In this document: one piece after another, positions 9,646-19,695 of the stretch
How the letters are laid out: each line of letters opens with the position of its first letter
How positions within the stretch are numbered: position 1 is the stretch's first letter
NCBI RefSeq assembly: GCF_000272405.2
Contig: NZ_AJZM02000402.1
Location: forward strand, 65,796 to 129,795
Length of the DNA: 64,000 nt
Origin: Vibrio tasmaniensis 1F-187
Lineage (GTDB): Bacteria; Pseudomonadota; Gammaproteobacteria; Enterobacterales; Vibrionaceae
Reading direction: 5' to 3'
Notes under the pieces: model-generated
What the model saw: the letters and a program-made list of their open reading frames with translations, nothing else
What the model was told of the DNA's origin: nothing
The model's database searches: none
Translations under genes and position numbers: made by a program

Positions 9646-9661
9646 TGTGATCTTAGTCACT
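9646..9661 (+). promoter_or_regulatory. CRP-cAMP site upstream of malP
   Basis: TGTGATCTTAGTCACT matches TGTGA-N6-TCACA at nine of ten conserved positions. It lies about 180 bp upstream of malP, as expected for a catabolite-controlled maltose operon. Confidence 0.75.
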
Positions 9662-9718
9662 CCAACTTTTTGTTCGAAGTTAGAACATGAGAGTCAGATC
9701 ACTAACCTTACATCGGTA

Positions 9719-9771
9719 CGCCCCCTACGCCCTCTCATCTACTCCTAGTTAGTCGTATTAACGGGAGGATG
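9719..9771 (+). promoter_or_regulatory. Probable MalT boxes of the malP promoter
   Basis: GGGAGGATG at 9763-9771 resembles the MalT box (consensus GGGGA(T/G)GAGG). The complementary strand of 9719-9745 has further purine-rich blocks (GGAGTAGATG, AGGGCGTAGG). Several boxes in a cluster are usual for MalT, but the individual boundaries are uncertain. Confidence 0.55.
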
Positions 9772-9840
9772 TTTAGTTAATGGTGACCATGCACGATATG
9801 TCACAGATGAATTAGAACTATTAAAAGCGAGATTTCTGAA

Positions 9841-12294
9841 ATGAAACCAACTCAGCAAAAAACTTTCGATAAAGTGTCGTTCCAAGAAAGCGTTAAAAAG
9901 CATTTATCTGCAACTTACGCAACAACGATTGAAAACGCAGATAGCCGCGCATGGTACCTAGCAATGGGGCGTGCGCTAGCAGAATTGACAACATTTGATC
10001 TGCTAGAAACTGAAAATGATGAAAAAATCAAAAACGCGAAGAGCGTTAACTACCTTTCATTAGAGTTTTTGATTGGTCGTCTAACAGGTAACAACCTGAT
10101 CAGCATGGGTCTGTACGAACAGATTACTCATGCAATGGAAGAGCTAGGCCAAAACCTAACTGACCTTCTAGAAGAAGAACGCGACCCATCGCTAGGTAAT
10201 GGTGGTCTTGGTCGTCTTGCTGCTTGTTTTATGGATTCTTGTGCTGCACAAGAGTACCCAACAGTAGGCTACGGTCTTCACTACGAATACGGCCTATTCA
10301 AACAGTCTTTCCAAGACGGTCGTCAACAAGAAGCACCAGACGCATGGCGTGGTGTTGAAGGTTACCCATGGGAAGTCGCTCGTCCAGAGCTAGCACAACA
10401 CATTGGTTTTTACGGTCATGTAGAAGTTGAATTCATCGACGGTAAAGAAGTTCGTACTTGGGTTCCAGGTATGGAAGTAAAAGCAATGCCTTGGGATCTA
10501 CCAATCGTAGGTTACGAGTCAAACACGGTTTACCCATTGCGTCTTTGGGAATGTCAGGCAATTGCACCATTCTCACTAGCAAGCTTTAACAACGGTGATT
10601 ACTTCGAAGCGCAACACTCGCTAATCGATGCAGGTAACATCACTAAAGTACTTTACCCGAACGACAACCACGAAAAAGGTAAGACACTGCGTCTAATGCA
10701 GCAGTACTTCCACTCAGCAGCGTCAGTTCGCGATATTCTACGCCGTCACGAAGCAGCAGGTTTCTCTCTAGAAGATCTGCCTAAGCAAGAAACAATTCAG
10801 CTTAACGATACGCACCCAACGATTGCGATTCCTGAGCTAATGCGCATCCTGATCGACGAGAAAGGTCTATCTTGGGATCAAGCATGGGAAATCAGTGCAC
10901 ATACGTTCGCTTACACGAACCACACACTACTTCCAGAAGCGCTAGAGACTTGGTCTGAATCGCTGATCAACCGTCTTCTTCCACGTCACATGGAAATCAT
11001 TTTTGAAATCAACCACCGCTTCATGCAAGAAGTTCGCAAGATGTGGCCTGGTGACGGTGAGAAACAAGCGAAGCTTTCTATCATCCAAGAAGGTTTTCAC
11101 CGCATGGTTCGCATGGCAAACCTATGTGTGATTGGTTCTTACAAAGTAAATGGTGTAGCGGCACTTCACTCTCAACTTGTTAAGAAAGACTTGTTCCCTG
11201 AGTTCAACGAAATCTTCCCAGGTAAACTGACTAACGTAACGAACGGCATCACGCCACGTCGTTGGTTGAAGTTCTGTAACCCAGGTCTATCTAATCTAAT
11301 CACAGGTAAGATTGGCTCTGAGTGGCCAGCAAAACTTGAGCAGCTAGAAGGCATCGCTAAGTTTGCAACAGACGCGAAATTCCAAAAAGAATTTATGGCT
11401 GTTAAGAAAGAAAACAAACAGCGTCTTGCGGATTGGGTTCAAGAGAATATGGGTATCGAGCTAGATACTAACGCTATCTTCGACGTTCAAATTAAGCGTC
11501 TGCACGAATACAAGCGTCAGCACCTAGATTTGCTACACATTCTGTCTCTGTACCACCGTATTCTTAACGAACCTGGTTTCGAGTGTGAGCCACGCGTATG
11601 TTTCTTCGCAGCGAAAGCAGCACCGGGTTACCACCTAGCAAAAGAAATCATCTTCGCGGTTAACAAGATTGCAGAGAAGATCAACAACGATCCTCGCATC
11701 GGTAACAAGCTGAAAGTGGTATTCATTCCTGACTACCGTGTAAGCATGGCTGAAATCATCATCCCTGCGGCAGACGTTTCTCAGCAAATCTCATTAGCTG
11801 GTAAAGAAGCTTCAGGTACGGGCAACATGAAGATGGCTCTAAACGGCGCTCTAACTATCGGTACTATGGATGGTGCAAACGTTGAGATTCGTGAAGAAGT
11901 TGGTGATGAAAACATCTACATCTTCGGCCTAGAAGTTGACGGTGTTGTTGCACTGAAAGCTCAGGGTTACAACCCATACGATTACTACAATGCAGACCCA
12001 CTATTGAAAGCATCTCTAGATCTACTGACTGGCGATGAGTTCACTCCAGGTCAACCCGGTCTTCTACGTGCAACGTTTGATAGCCTACTAGACGGTGGTG
12101 ACCCTTACCTATGTCTTGCTGACTTCGCATCTTATGTGAAAGCGCACGAAGACATGGGTACGCAATACAAAGACCAAGCAGGCTGGGCTAAGAAAGCGAT
12201 TCTTAACACGGCATTGGTTGGTAAGTTCACATCAGACCGCTCAATTCGCGACTACGTGAACAACATCTGGAAACTTGAAGCGGTTAACCGTTAA
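9841..12294 (+). CDS. malP: Maltodextrin/glycogen phosphorylase MalP
   Basis: Cytoplasmic PLP enzyme (GT35) that phosphorolyses alpha-1,4-glucans to glucose-1-phosphate. The 817 aa match the family length. The PLP-lysine region EASGTGNMKMALNGALTIG is intact, with the lysine near residue 664. Other conserved blocks include LGNGGLGRLAACFMDS near the N-terminus and RRWLKFCNPGLS in the middle. No strong Shine-Dalgarno precedes the ATG (AAGCGAGA only). First gene of malP-malQ(-glgB), divergent from malT. The name malP rather than glgP is chosen from this context. Confidence 0.95.
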   Translation: MKPTQQKTFDKVSFQESVKKHLSATYATTIENADSRAWYLAMGRALAELTTFDLLETENDEKIKNAKSVNYLSLEFLIGRLTGNNLISMGLYEQITHAMEELGQNLTDLLEEERDPSLGNGGLGRLAACFMDSCAAQEYPTVGYGLHYEYGLFKQSFQDGRQQEAPDAWRGVEGYPWEVARPELAQHIGFYGHVEVEFIDGKEVRTWVPGMEVKAMPWDLPIVGYESNTVYPLRLWECQAIAPFSLASFNNGDYFEAQHSLIDAGNITKVLYPNDNHEKGKTLRLMQQYFHSAASVRDILRRHEAAGFSLEDLPKQETIQLNDTHPTIAIPELMRILIDEKGLSWDQAWEISAHTFAYTNHTLLPEALETWSESLINRLLPRHMEIIFEINHRFMQEVRKMWPGDGEKQAKLSIIQEGFHRMVRMANLCVIGSYKVNGVAALHSQLVKKDLFPEFNEIFPGKLTNVTNGITPRRWLKFCNPGLSNLITGKIGSEWPAKLEQLEGIAKFATDAKFQKEFMAVKKENKQRLADWVQENMGIELDTNAIFDVQIKRLHEYKRQHLDLLHILSLYHRILNEPGFECEPRVCFFAAKAAPGYHLAKEIIFAVNKIAEKINNDPRIGNKLKVVFIPDYRVSMAEIIIPAADVSQQISLAGKEASGTGNMKMALNGALTIGTMDGANVEIREEVGDENIYIFGLEVDGVVALKAQGYNPYDYYNADPLLKASLDLLTGDEFTPGQPGLLRATFDSLLDGGDPYLCLADFASYVKAHEDMGTQYKDQAGWAKKAILNTALVGKFTSDRSIRDYVNNIWKLEAVNR

Positions 12295-12306
12295 TAGTTG
12301 CAAAGT

Positions 12307-12404
12307 AGCCAAGGCAGTTTCTGCCTTGGCTCAATTAGCTTGTGAGCAAATAGACGGCTTATTCAGATAGCAATGCTTACAAACTGATTGTCACAAGCTA
12401 ATTG
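12307..12404 (+). repeat. Hairpin and long inverted repeat between malP and malQ
   Basis: AGCCAAGGCAG and CTGCCTTGGCT (12307-12331) make an 11-bp stem with a TTT loop directly after malP but no T-run. A perfect 14-bp inverted repeat follows: CAATTAGCTTGTGA at 12332-12345 and its complement at 12391-12404. The structures are probably for mRNA processing or stability rather than termination. Confidence 0.7.
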
Positions 12405-12470
12405 ATTAGTAAAAATTAAATAGACAACCCTACAAAAATTGAAAGCGTCAGAACGTTTTCGGAGAGAGCG

Positions 12471-14651
12471 ATGAAAGAACAGACCGTATTAAAACAAGTC
12501 GCAGAAATGGCAAATATTGCCGATAGTTACGTTAGTGCGTGGGGCGATGAAGCACAAGTATCAGAAGAGACGATTACGTCTCTATTGGCTTCATTGGGCT
12601 ACGATACAAGCAGCGATGATGCACTGCTTAAATCTGCAGAAAGAAAGCACAGAAAAGATGTACTAGACCCGGTTCTTGTCTTGCGTGACGGTGAGCCAGT
12701 AGAAGTGACACTCAATCTGGGTGTGAGTGCTCGTGAAAGTGAGTTCAGCTGGCGCTTAGAAACCGAGCAAGGAGAGGTACTTGAAGGCTATCTTCAATCT
12801 CAAGTCGTTCGTGACGAGCGTGCCGAGGGTGGCCCTTTAGTGTTTGCATTGCCAAGTGATTTGGCATGGGGTTATCACAAGCTCATTGTGAGTCGTAAGC
12901 GCCGTAAGAAACCTTACGAGATGACGCTGATTATTACGCCAAAAGCGTGCTTCAAACAGTCACCCATTGAGCAAGGCAAAAAGCTTTGGGGACCAAGTGT
13001 TCAACTGTACACGCTAAGAACTCAGCACAACTGGGGTATTGGTGATTTCGGTGACCTAAAACAGCTTGTTTCGGATATCGCGTCTCGCGGTGGTGACTTT
13101 GTTGGTCTAAACCCAATTCACTCACTGTTCCCTGCAAACCCGGAAGGTGCGAGCCCATACAGCCCGTCTTCACGTCGTTGGTTGAACGTCTTATACATTG
13201 ATGTGAGTTCAGTTCCTGAGTTCGCATTAAGCGCGGAAGCGCAACAAACGGTAGGCAGCGCCGAGTTCCAGCAGCGCCTACAGAAAGCTCGTGAAGCGCA
13301 CTGGGTGAATTACACTGAAGTGTCTGAGCTGAAGATGAGCATCTTACCTCTGCTATTCGCAGAATTTAAGACTCGTCATCTAGACAAAAACAGCGACCGC
13401 GCACAAGCGTTCTTAGCGTTCGTTGAAGAGGGCGGTGAAAGCCTGATGCATCAAGCGGCGTTTGATGCTCTGCACGGTGAACTGCATGCTGAAGATTCAG
13501 GTATGTGGGGCTGGCCTGTATTCCCAGAGAAATTCCGTACATTTGAAAGCCCTGCGACCCAGAAATACATCAAAGATAACCTAGATCAAGTGCATCTCTA
13601 TATGTACCTACAATGGTTAGCCGATTGCCAAATCAACGATGCACAGTCTCTTGCTGAAGAGAAAGGCATGGCGGTTGGACTGTACCGTGACTTAGCGGTA
13701 GGCGTTGCAGATTCAGGCAGCGAGACATGGGCTGATGAAGGCAACCTAGTGATGGATGCGAGCATTGGTGCTCCACCGGATATTCTTGGTCCTCTAGGCC
13801 AAAACTGGGGCTTACCGCCACTAAACCCAGAAGTACTTCAAGAAACCGGCTACGACGCTTACATCAAACTACTTCGTGCCAACATGAAGCACTGTGGTGC
13901 ATTGCGTATTGACCATGTTTTAGGTCTGCTGCGTTTGTGGTGGATTCCAAAGGGTGAGAACGCAACGAAAGGTGCGTACATCTACTACCCAGTGCAAGAC
14001 ATGCTGTCTATTCTGGCGCTTGAATCTCACCGTTACCAATGCAGCGTTATCGGTGAAGATTTAGGGACGGTACCGGATGAAATCGTAGACATCCTTGCTG
14101 ATGCTGGCGTGCATTCTTACAAAGTCTTCTTCTTCGAAACATCAGAAAATGACGGTGGTTTTATTTCTCCGAAGCACTACGCGTCACAATCGATGGCAGC
14201 ACTGTGTACTCACGATATGCCAACGCTTCGCGGCTTCTGGCACTGTGATGACTTGAAAATGGGTCAAGAGATTGGTTTATACCCAGACGCACAACAGCTA
14301 GAAACTTTGTTCGATAACCGCTTGGAGTGCAAGCAAGGTATCTTAGACTCAGTGGCATGGCACGGCTTCCTACCAGAAGGTGTTGGGCGTGATGCAAGTC
14401 AAGTACCGATGGATTCTTATCTTGCTGAAGCGCTTCAGTTGCACGTTGCGGCTGGTGGCTCAACACTCCTGAGTGTTCAGTTGGAAGATTGGCTAGAGAT
14501 GGATAAGCCCGTTAACATCCCTGGTACGGTCGATGAGTACCCTAACTGGCGTCGTAAACTATCAATGAACTTGGACGAAATCTTCGCTCATGAAGGCGTG
14601 AATCGTATCGCCTCTAAGCTAACTGACGTACGAGAAAAAGCAGCTAAATAA
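12471..14651 (+). CDS. malQ: 4-alpha-glucanotransferase (amylomaltase) MalQ
   Basis: GH77 enzyme that disproportionates maltose and maltodextrins in the cytoplasm, making longer glucans for MalP. It has 726 aa; E. coli MalQ has 694. GH77 landmarks are present: LRIDHVLGLLRLWWIP with the nucleophile Asp near residue 480, GEDLGTVP with the acid/base Glu near 529, and THDMPTLRGFW with the third carboxylate near 581. The ATG has a good ribosome site (GGAGAGAG). It follows malP after a structured 176-bp spacer and precedes glgB. Confidence 0.95.
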   Translation: MKEQTVLKQVAEMANIADSYVSAWGDEAQVSEETITSLLASLGYDTSSDDALLKSAERKHRKDVLDPVLVLRDGEPVEVTLNLGVSARESEFSWRLETEQGEVLEGYLQSQVVRDERAEGGPLVFALPSDLAWGYHKLIVSRKRRKKPYEMTLIITPKACFKQSPIEQGKKLWGPSVQLYTLRTQHNWGIGDFGDLKQLVSDIASRGGDFVGLNPIHSLFPANPEGASPYSPSSRRWLNVLYIDVSSVPEFALSAEAQQTVGSAEFQQRLQKAREAHWVNYTEVSELKMSILPLLFAEFKTRHLDKNSDRAQAFLAFVEEGGESLMHQAAFDALHGELHAEDSGMWGWPVFPEKFRTFESPATQKYIKDNLDQVHLYMYLQWLADCQINDAQSLAEEKGMAVGLYRDLAVGVADSGSETWADEGNLVMDASIGAPPDILGPLGQNWGLPPLNPEVLQETGYDAYIKLLRANMKHCGALRIDHVLGLLRLWWIPKGENATKGAYIYYPVQDMLSILALESHRYQCSVIGEDLGTVPDEIVDILADAGVHSYKVFFFETSENDGGFISPKHYASQSMAALCTHDMPTLRGFWHCDDLKMGQEIGLYPDAQQLETLFDNRLECKQGILDSVAWHGFLPEGVGRDASQVPMDSYLAEALQLHVAAGGSTLLSVQLEDWLEMDKPVNIPGTVDEYPNWRRKLSMNLDEIFAHEGVNRIASKLTDVREKAAK

Positions 14652-14762
14652 TGGAATCGAGTGGCTTGAAAAGAGGTGTTTTTTTGCTTACGCCGTACGA
14701 AACTACAACCTCGGTCACTCAATATTGAATGCTCATCTGGTAGAATAAACCGTCGTTATATT

Positions 14763-14789
14763 GCCCGCACTAATAGCGGGCATTTTTGT
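14763..14789 (+). terminator. Terminator or attenuator between malQ and glgB
   Basis: GCCCGC/GCGGGC with an ACTAATA loop is followed by ATTTTTG. It lies about 110 bp after malQ and 45 bp before glgB. Either glgB has its own promoter in this tight space or it depends on read-through. Confidence 0.75.
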
Positions 14790-14826
14790 ATTATGTTTTT
14801 TGGATGTTTGGTTAGGGAGAAGCGTT

Positions 14827-17007
14827 TTGGAACTAAGTTCGATTTCAAAGCAAAAACAAATATATACCCAACTATCACAGGCTTGCTTCACAGACCCATT
14901 TGCGTTTTTAGGGCCATACTTACCTTCTGAACAAGGTTCATTACGAGTGTGGATTCCTGGGGCAGATAAAGTCGAGTTGATTGTTGGAAAGGAACCTCGT
15001 ATTAAGTTAGCGCGAGAGGGTGAAAGTGGTTTCATTCTTAAGCAAGAAAGAGACTTACGTTTTACTCACTACAAGCTTGCGGTTGATTGGAATGGAGTAG
15101 AGCAGATCATCGATGATCCATACCAATACCATGATCTGTACGCGAGTTATGAGGATCTTCATACACCTAAAGATATGTATCATCACATGGGAGCTCAGTT
15201 TATTACGCTAGAGCGTGATGGACAGACGATTTCAGGCACGCGTTTCTTGGTGTACGCACCTCATGCAACAGCGGCTAGCTTGGTGGGTAACTTCAACGCT
15301 TGGGATGGTCGTCGCCACCCAATGCAGCGTCTAGATTATGGTATGTGGGGCTTATTTATTCCTGATCTGGAAGAAGGCGCACAATACAAGTTTGAATTAA
15401 AAGGACCCGATGGCGAAGGCTTGCCACATAAAGCTGACCCATGGGGTTTCTACTCTGAGCAGTACCCATCATTTTCATCTGTGACTTACGATCACGCTCG
15501 CTACCAGTGGCAAGATTCTCAATGGCAGAATCGCCCAGTGACGCAAAAGCGCAAAGAAGCCCTTTCATTCTATGAATTGCATGCCGGCTCTTGGAAGCGC
15601 AATGCTGAAGGTGAATTCCTAAACTACCGTGAGCTAGCGGCAGAGCTAATCCCATATCTAACGGATTTGGGTTACACGCATGTAGAGTTGATGCCGGTTT
15701 CAGAGCATCCGTTTTACGGTTCTTGGGGCTATCAGCCAATAGGCTTGTTCGCACCAACGAGTCGTTTTGGGTCTCCTGATGACTTCAAATTCTTCGTCGA
15801 TCAATGTCACCAAGCTGGTTTAGGTGTTGTTCTGGATTGGGTTCCAGCACACTTCCCTAGTGATGATCACGGCTTAGCCAATTTTGATGGAACACCTTTG
15901 TTCCATGATCCAGATCCACGTCGCGGTTGGCACCAAGATTGGAATTCGTACATTTATGATTTAGGCAAAGAGCATGTGCGCCGTTTCTTGGTTGCAAACG
16001 CACTGTACTGGTTTGAACAATTCCATATCGACGGTATTCGTGTTGATGCGGTTGCTTCGATGTTGTACCTCGATTATTCGCGTAGCCATGATCAATGGAT
16101 TCCGAACGCAGACGGAGGCAACGAAAACTACGATGCTATCGCAACCCTTAAGTGGATGAACGAAGAAGTTTACAAGCACTTCCCTAATGCGATGACGATT
16201 GCTGAAGAATCGACGGCTTTCCCTGGTGTTTCAGCCCCAACCTTTATGGGTGGCTTAGGCTTCGGATTTAAGTGGAACATGGGTTGGATGCACGATAGCT
16301 TGTCTTACATTCAAGAAGATCCAATCAACCGTAAATATCACCACGATACGATTACCTTCCCGTTGGTTTATGCTCACAGCGAAAACTACGTATTGTCTCT
16401 GTCTCACGATGAGGTGGTTTACGGTAAAGGCTCTATCCACAACAAGATGCCGGGTGATGAGTGGCAGCAAACGGCTAACCTACGCGCTTACATGGGTTAC
16501 ATGTATGCACAACCGGGTAAAAAGCTGAACTTCATGGGCGCTGAATTCGGTCAAACGGCTGAATGGAATCATGATGATCAACTGCAGTGGTTCTTGTTGG
16601 AATATGAACGCCACCAAGGTGTTCAACGCTTAACGAAAGATTTGAACAATCTATACCGCTCTGAGGCGGCAATGCACGATCTTGATTTCGACCCGAAAGG
16701 TTTTGAATGGCGTCTACAAGATTCTGCTGAAGCAAGTATCTTAGCTCATGAACGTATTAGTGAGTCGGGTGAACGCGTGTTGGTTGTTTCTAACTTTACG
16801 CCCGTTCCTCATGAGCGTTTCCGCTTAGGTGTTCCAGCCCAAGGCCAGTACTCGCTATTGCTGAATACTGACTCGGCTGATTACGCAGGCAGCGGTTTTG
16901 AAGTGAAGCAGGTTGCTGAGGTTGAATCAATAGCAAGCGAAGGTTTGGAGACGTCGATTGAGCTGCGTTTACCACCACTTTCAACGGTGTTTTACAAATT
17001 AAACTAA
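14827..17007 (+). CDS. glgB: 1,4-alpha-glucan branching enzyme GlgB
   Basis: GH13 branching enzyme that introduces alpha-1,6 branches into glycogen. An N-terminal beta-sandwich ([33 protein letters not shown]) precedes the catalytic barrel. Catalytic segments are [19 protein letters not shown] (nucleophile Asp), [10 protein letters not shown] (acid Glu) and [12 protein letters not shown]. The frame is open from 14761, but that would put the start inside the upstream terminator. I chose TTG 14827, which has GGGAGA 6 nt upstream and gives 726 aa (E. coli 728). It lies downstream of malPQ, so maltodextrin use and glycogen synthesis are linked here. No glgC or glgA is in the window. Confidence 0.93.
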   Translation: MELSSISKQKQIYTQLSQACFTDPFAFLGPYLPSEQGSLRVWIPGADKVELIVGKEPRIKLAREGESGFILKQERDLRFTHYKLAVDWNGVEQIIDDPYQYHDLYASYEDLHTPKDMYHHMGAQFITLERDGQTISGTRFLVYAPHATAASLVGNFNAWDGRRHPMQRLDYGMWGLFIPDLEEGAQYKFELKGPDGEGLPHKADPWGFYSEQYPSFSSVTYDHARYQWQDSQWQNRPVTQKRKEALSFYELHAGSWKRNAEGEFLNYRELAAELIPYLTDLGYTHVELMPVSEHPFYGSWGYQPIGLFAPTSRFGSPDDFKFFVDQCHQAGLGVVLDWVPAHFPSDDHGLANFDGTPLFHDPDPRRGWHQDWNSYIYDLGKEHVRRFLVANALYWFEQFHIDGIRVDAVASMLYLDYSRSHDQWIPNADGGNENYDAIATLKWMNEEVYKHFPNAMTIAEESTAFPGVSAPTFMGGLGFGFKWNMGWMHDSLSYIQEDPINRKYHHDTITFPLVYAHSENYVLSLSHDEVVYGKGSIHNKMPGDEWQQTANLRAYMGYMYAQPGKKLNFMGAEFGQTAEWNHDDQLQWFLLEYERHQGVQRLTKDLNNLYRSEAAMHDLDFDPKGFEWRLQDSAEASILAHERISESGERVLVVSNFTPVPHERFRLGVPAQGQYSLLLNTDSADYAGSGFEVKQVAEVESIASEGLETSIELRLPPLSTVFYKLN

Positions 17008-17043
17008 TAATAATCACAGTAAGTCAGTGATCACAAAGACGAC

Positions 17044-17070
17044 AAAGGGAGCCCTGAGGCTCCCTTTTTT
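17044..17070 (+). terminator. Terminator of glgB
   Basis: GGGAGCC and GGCTCCC with a CTGA loop, flanked by A-rich and T6 sequence. The region lies between glgB and the convergent ECF transporter operon. Confidence 0.9.
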
Positions 17071-17158
17071 GTTTTGATTTTCACTCTAAAACGGCTTGAA
17101 TTTCGTTAAGTAGAACATCAAGCAGCACGTTATATAAGCGTCGCTTTCAATGAAAAAC

Positions 17159-17998
17159 CTAAAATGGATACCAGAATAATTGTGGTTCTAAAACACGTTT
17201 TACGATCGCTAACACAACGATAAAGGCGATAACCATTAGCCAAACATAATCGATACGTTTCAAAGGCGCATAGCTATACCAAGTCCGTGACTTATGTCTG
17301 CCAAAACCTCGTAACGTCATTGCGTTTGAAATCTCGTCTGCACGGTCTAAGCTAGAAAAAATGAGCGGACCTAGAACCTTAGCAACGTTTTTGATGCGAG
17401 TGAGTAAAGGTGCTTTCTTCGATAGTTCAACGCCACGAGCCTGTTGCGCGTGCATGATATTGATGAAGTCTTTTTTAACTTCAGGTAAATAACGCAGTGT
17501 TAAGCTGACCGCGTAGGCGATTTTGTATGGAACGCCAATACGGTTGAGGCTTGCTGCAAACTCGGTCGGGTGCGTGGTAAAGACGAATATTAACGCTATC
17601 GGGAACATACTCATGTATTTGAGCGTGACAGTGATTAAATAAAACAGAGTCTCTTGGCTCAACGAGTAGTTACCCGGCAGTGTCAGCAATAGGGTCTCGC
17701 TGCCGATGAGCTCTGTACCTTGCTGTGGAGCAAGCAGATACATGAACAAAGCATTTAGGCTTAATACACTCACCGTTCCCAATAACAAAGGCTTATAAAT
17801 GCGCACAGGCACATTGGTGAGCTTTAGAAGAAATAAACCAGTCACAATAAGCAACGCAATCAATCTCAGGTCGAACGTAGTTAAAACCACAGTGACCCAA
17901 GCGAGAAAAAGTACAAATTTAGTGATGCCGTTCAGTGCGTGTAACGGTGATTTAGTATCAATGTAATTGATGCCAAATTTTACTTTTGATGCATTCAT
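17159..17998 (-). CDS. ECF transporter transmembrane component EcfT
   Basis: Membrane coupling (T) subunit of an energy-coupling-factor vitamin/metal importer, CbiQ family. It has 279 aa with about five to six hydrophobic segments. The two coupling-helix motifs that contact the ATPases are visible as QQARGVEL and NAMTLRGFG. Its start overlaps the stop of the ATPase gene by 4 bp. The substrate cannot be read from this subunit; see the S component. Confidence 0.9.
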   Translation of the reverse strand: MNASKVKFGINYIDTKSPLHALNGITKFVLFLAWVTVVLTTFDLRLIALLIVTGLFLLKLTNVPVRIYKPLLLGTVSVLSLNALFMYLLAPQQGTELIGSETLLLTLPGNYSLSQETLFYLITVTLKYMSMFPIALIFVFTTHPTEFAASLNRIGVPYKIAYAVSLTLRYLPEVKKDFINIMHAQQARGVELSKKAPLLTRIKNVAKVLGPLIFSSLDRADEISNAMTLRGFGRHKSRTWYSYAPLKRIDYVWLMVIAFIVVLAIVKRVLEPQLFWYPF

Positions 17999-19689
17999 AG
18001 CGAGCTTCTCTCGTCGTCGATGAAGTACTGCATAAAAGCGTTGGTGTCGTCGATTTTCATCATAGTCGCAAGTTCATAAATGCTGGTGGTGCAAAGGTTC
18101 GCACGTTCTAAAAGCGATGGCTGACTAAACACTTCCGTCATGGCTGCATTAGCAATTAACTTACTGTCTGCGATTACGATCGAACGTGTGGTGTATTCTA
18201 GAACCAAGTGCATGTCGTGTGAGATGATCACAACAGTAATGCCCAAATCTCGGTTAAGCTTTTGGATGAATGCCAGCATCGATGTGTAGTTACGGTAGTC
18301 TTGGCCTGCTGTTGGCTCATCTAAGATGAGGAGTTCAGGCTCCAACACTAAGATAGACGCGATCGTTACACGCTTTTTCTGACCATAGCTCAGAGCTTCA
18401 ATGGGCCAGTGGCGGAACTTACTTAACCCGCAAAGCTCAAGAACGTTCTCTACTTTTTCTGTGACCAGCTGTTCTGCCATCCCGCGGTTACGAAGACCAA
18501 AAGCAATCTCATCAAAAATCATATGATGTGAGATCATATGATTCGGGTTTTGCATCACCACACCGACTTTCTGGCTTCTTTCAAAGATGGAAAGTTCAGA
18601 TAAGTCTTGACCATTTAGATAGGAAGAACCTGAATCAGCATCTATCACACCCATGATGAGTTTGGTGATAGTGGATTTACCCGAACCGTTCTTGCCCAAA
18701 ATCGAGACAAACTCACCCTTACCAATTTTGAAACTCACATCTTCGAGTGCATTTTTTTCGCCGTCGTAAGAATAAGTTAAGCCATGAACTTCGAGCAAAG
18801 GCTGGTACTGTTTCTCTGCTACCGGTGCCGGGCGCTCAGCAAACCAAGCTTGAACTGCTGGGCGGAATCTTTTGTAATCCAAAGCTTTGAGGTTTGAAAG
18901 TTTATCTTCGTTAGTCAGAGGGGCTTTCGCTGCTTTAAGTGCAGATAAGTAGAGAGGTTCACGAATACCGTGCGTATCAAGTAACTTGGACGCTAAGAGG
19001 TCATCCGGAGTCATATCCGCGACTATTTCACCGCGCTCCATTAAGATCACACGATCGATATCGCGATGCAGAACATCCTCAAGGCGATGCTCGATAATCA
19101 CGATAGTCTTGTTGGTTTCTTTATGAAGTTGGTCGATGATCTCAATCGTTGCTTTGCCCGTTTTAGGGTCAAGGCTTGCTAGAGGCTCATCGAACAGCAA
19201 GATATCGACATCATCGACTAAAATACCCGCTAACGATACTCGTTGCTTTTGACCACCTGAAAGGTCATGAGGAGAGCGCTCAAGCATATCCGCTAGGTCG
19301 ACCATTTTTGCAGTCGATTTAACTAACGGGTACATATCAATGTTCGACATCAACTGGTTTTCTAATGCGAACGCGATATCTTCACCGATACTTAACCCCA
19401 CAAATTGGCTGTCAGTATCTTGTAATACTGTGCCGACTTGCTCGGTATAGTCGTGCATTGAAAACTCAGAGACATTCTTGCCGTTGATCTCTAAAGAACC
19501 AGATACCTCACCTTTAATTGCATGAGGTATCAGACCATTGAGACACTGACCTAGCGTAGATTTACCACTACCACTTGGTCCAATAATGACGATTTTCTCT
19601 CCTTTCTCTATCCTTAGATTGATATTTTTTAGCGTCGGTTTATCCAGCGACTCATATCTAAAAGAGAAGTTCGAAAATGCTATAGTCAT
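17995..19689 (-). CDS. ECF transporter ATPase with two fused ABC domains
   Basis: Cytoplasmic ATPase of the ECF importer, with the usual EcfA and EcfA' subunits fused in one 564-aa chain. Domain 1 has Walker A GPSGSGKST (about 37-45) and signature LSGGQKQR. Domain 2 has Walker A GKNGSGKST (about 330) and the variant signature LSYGQKKR. A linker of about 50 residues separates them. The gene sits 6 bp after the S-component stop and overlaps EcfT by 4 bp, so all three are one transcription unit. The fused architecture resembles YkoD-like proteins. Confidence 0.92.
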   Translation of the reverse strand: MTIAFSNFSFRYESLDKPTLKNINLRIEKGEKIVIIGPSGSGKSTLGQCLNGLIPHAIKGEVSGSLEINGKNVSEFSMHDYTEQVGTVLQDTDSQFVGLSIGEDIAFALENQLMSNIDMYPLVKSTAKMVDLADMLERSPHDLSGGQKQRVSLAGILVDDVDILLFDEPLASLDPKTGKATIEIIDQLHKETNKTIVIIEHRLEDVLHRDIDRVILMERGEIVADMTPDDLLASKLLDTHGIREPLYLSALKAAKAPLTNEDKLSNLKALDYKRFRPAVQAWFAERPAPVAEKQYQPLLEVHGLTYSYDGEKNALEDVSFKIGKGEFVSILGKNGSGKSTITKLIMGVIDADSGSSYLNGQDLSELSIFERSQKVGVVMQNPNHMISHHMIFDEIAFGLRNRGMAEQLVTEKVENVLELCGLSKFRHWPIEALSYGQKKRVTIASILVLEPELLILDEPTAGQDYRNYTSMLAFIQKLNRDLGITVVIISHDMHLVLEYTTRSIVIADSKLIANAAMTEVFSQPSLLERANLCTTSIYELATMMKIDDTNAFMQYFIDDERSSL

Positions 19690-19695
19690 TAGCGT

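Larger units (their letters stand above)
9290..9840. promoter_or_regulatory. Divergent malT / malP control region
   Basis: This 551-bp region contains no gene. It carries a CRP-type site at 9646-9661 and purine-rich MalT-box-like blocks at 9719-9771 on the malP side. The malT-proximal half shows no motif I can name. Confidence 0.7.

Noticed and set aside
14676..14930. 84-codon plus-strand ORF before glgB
   Set aside because: It crosses the malQ-glgB terminator and the glgB start, and lacks a ribosome site.
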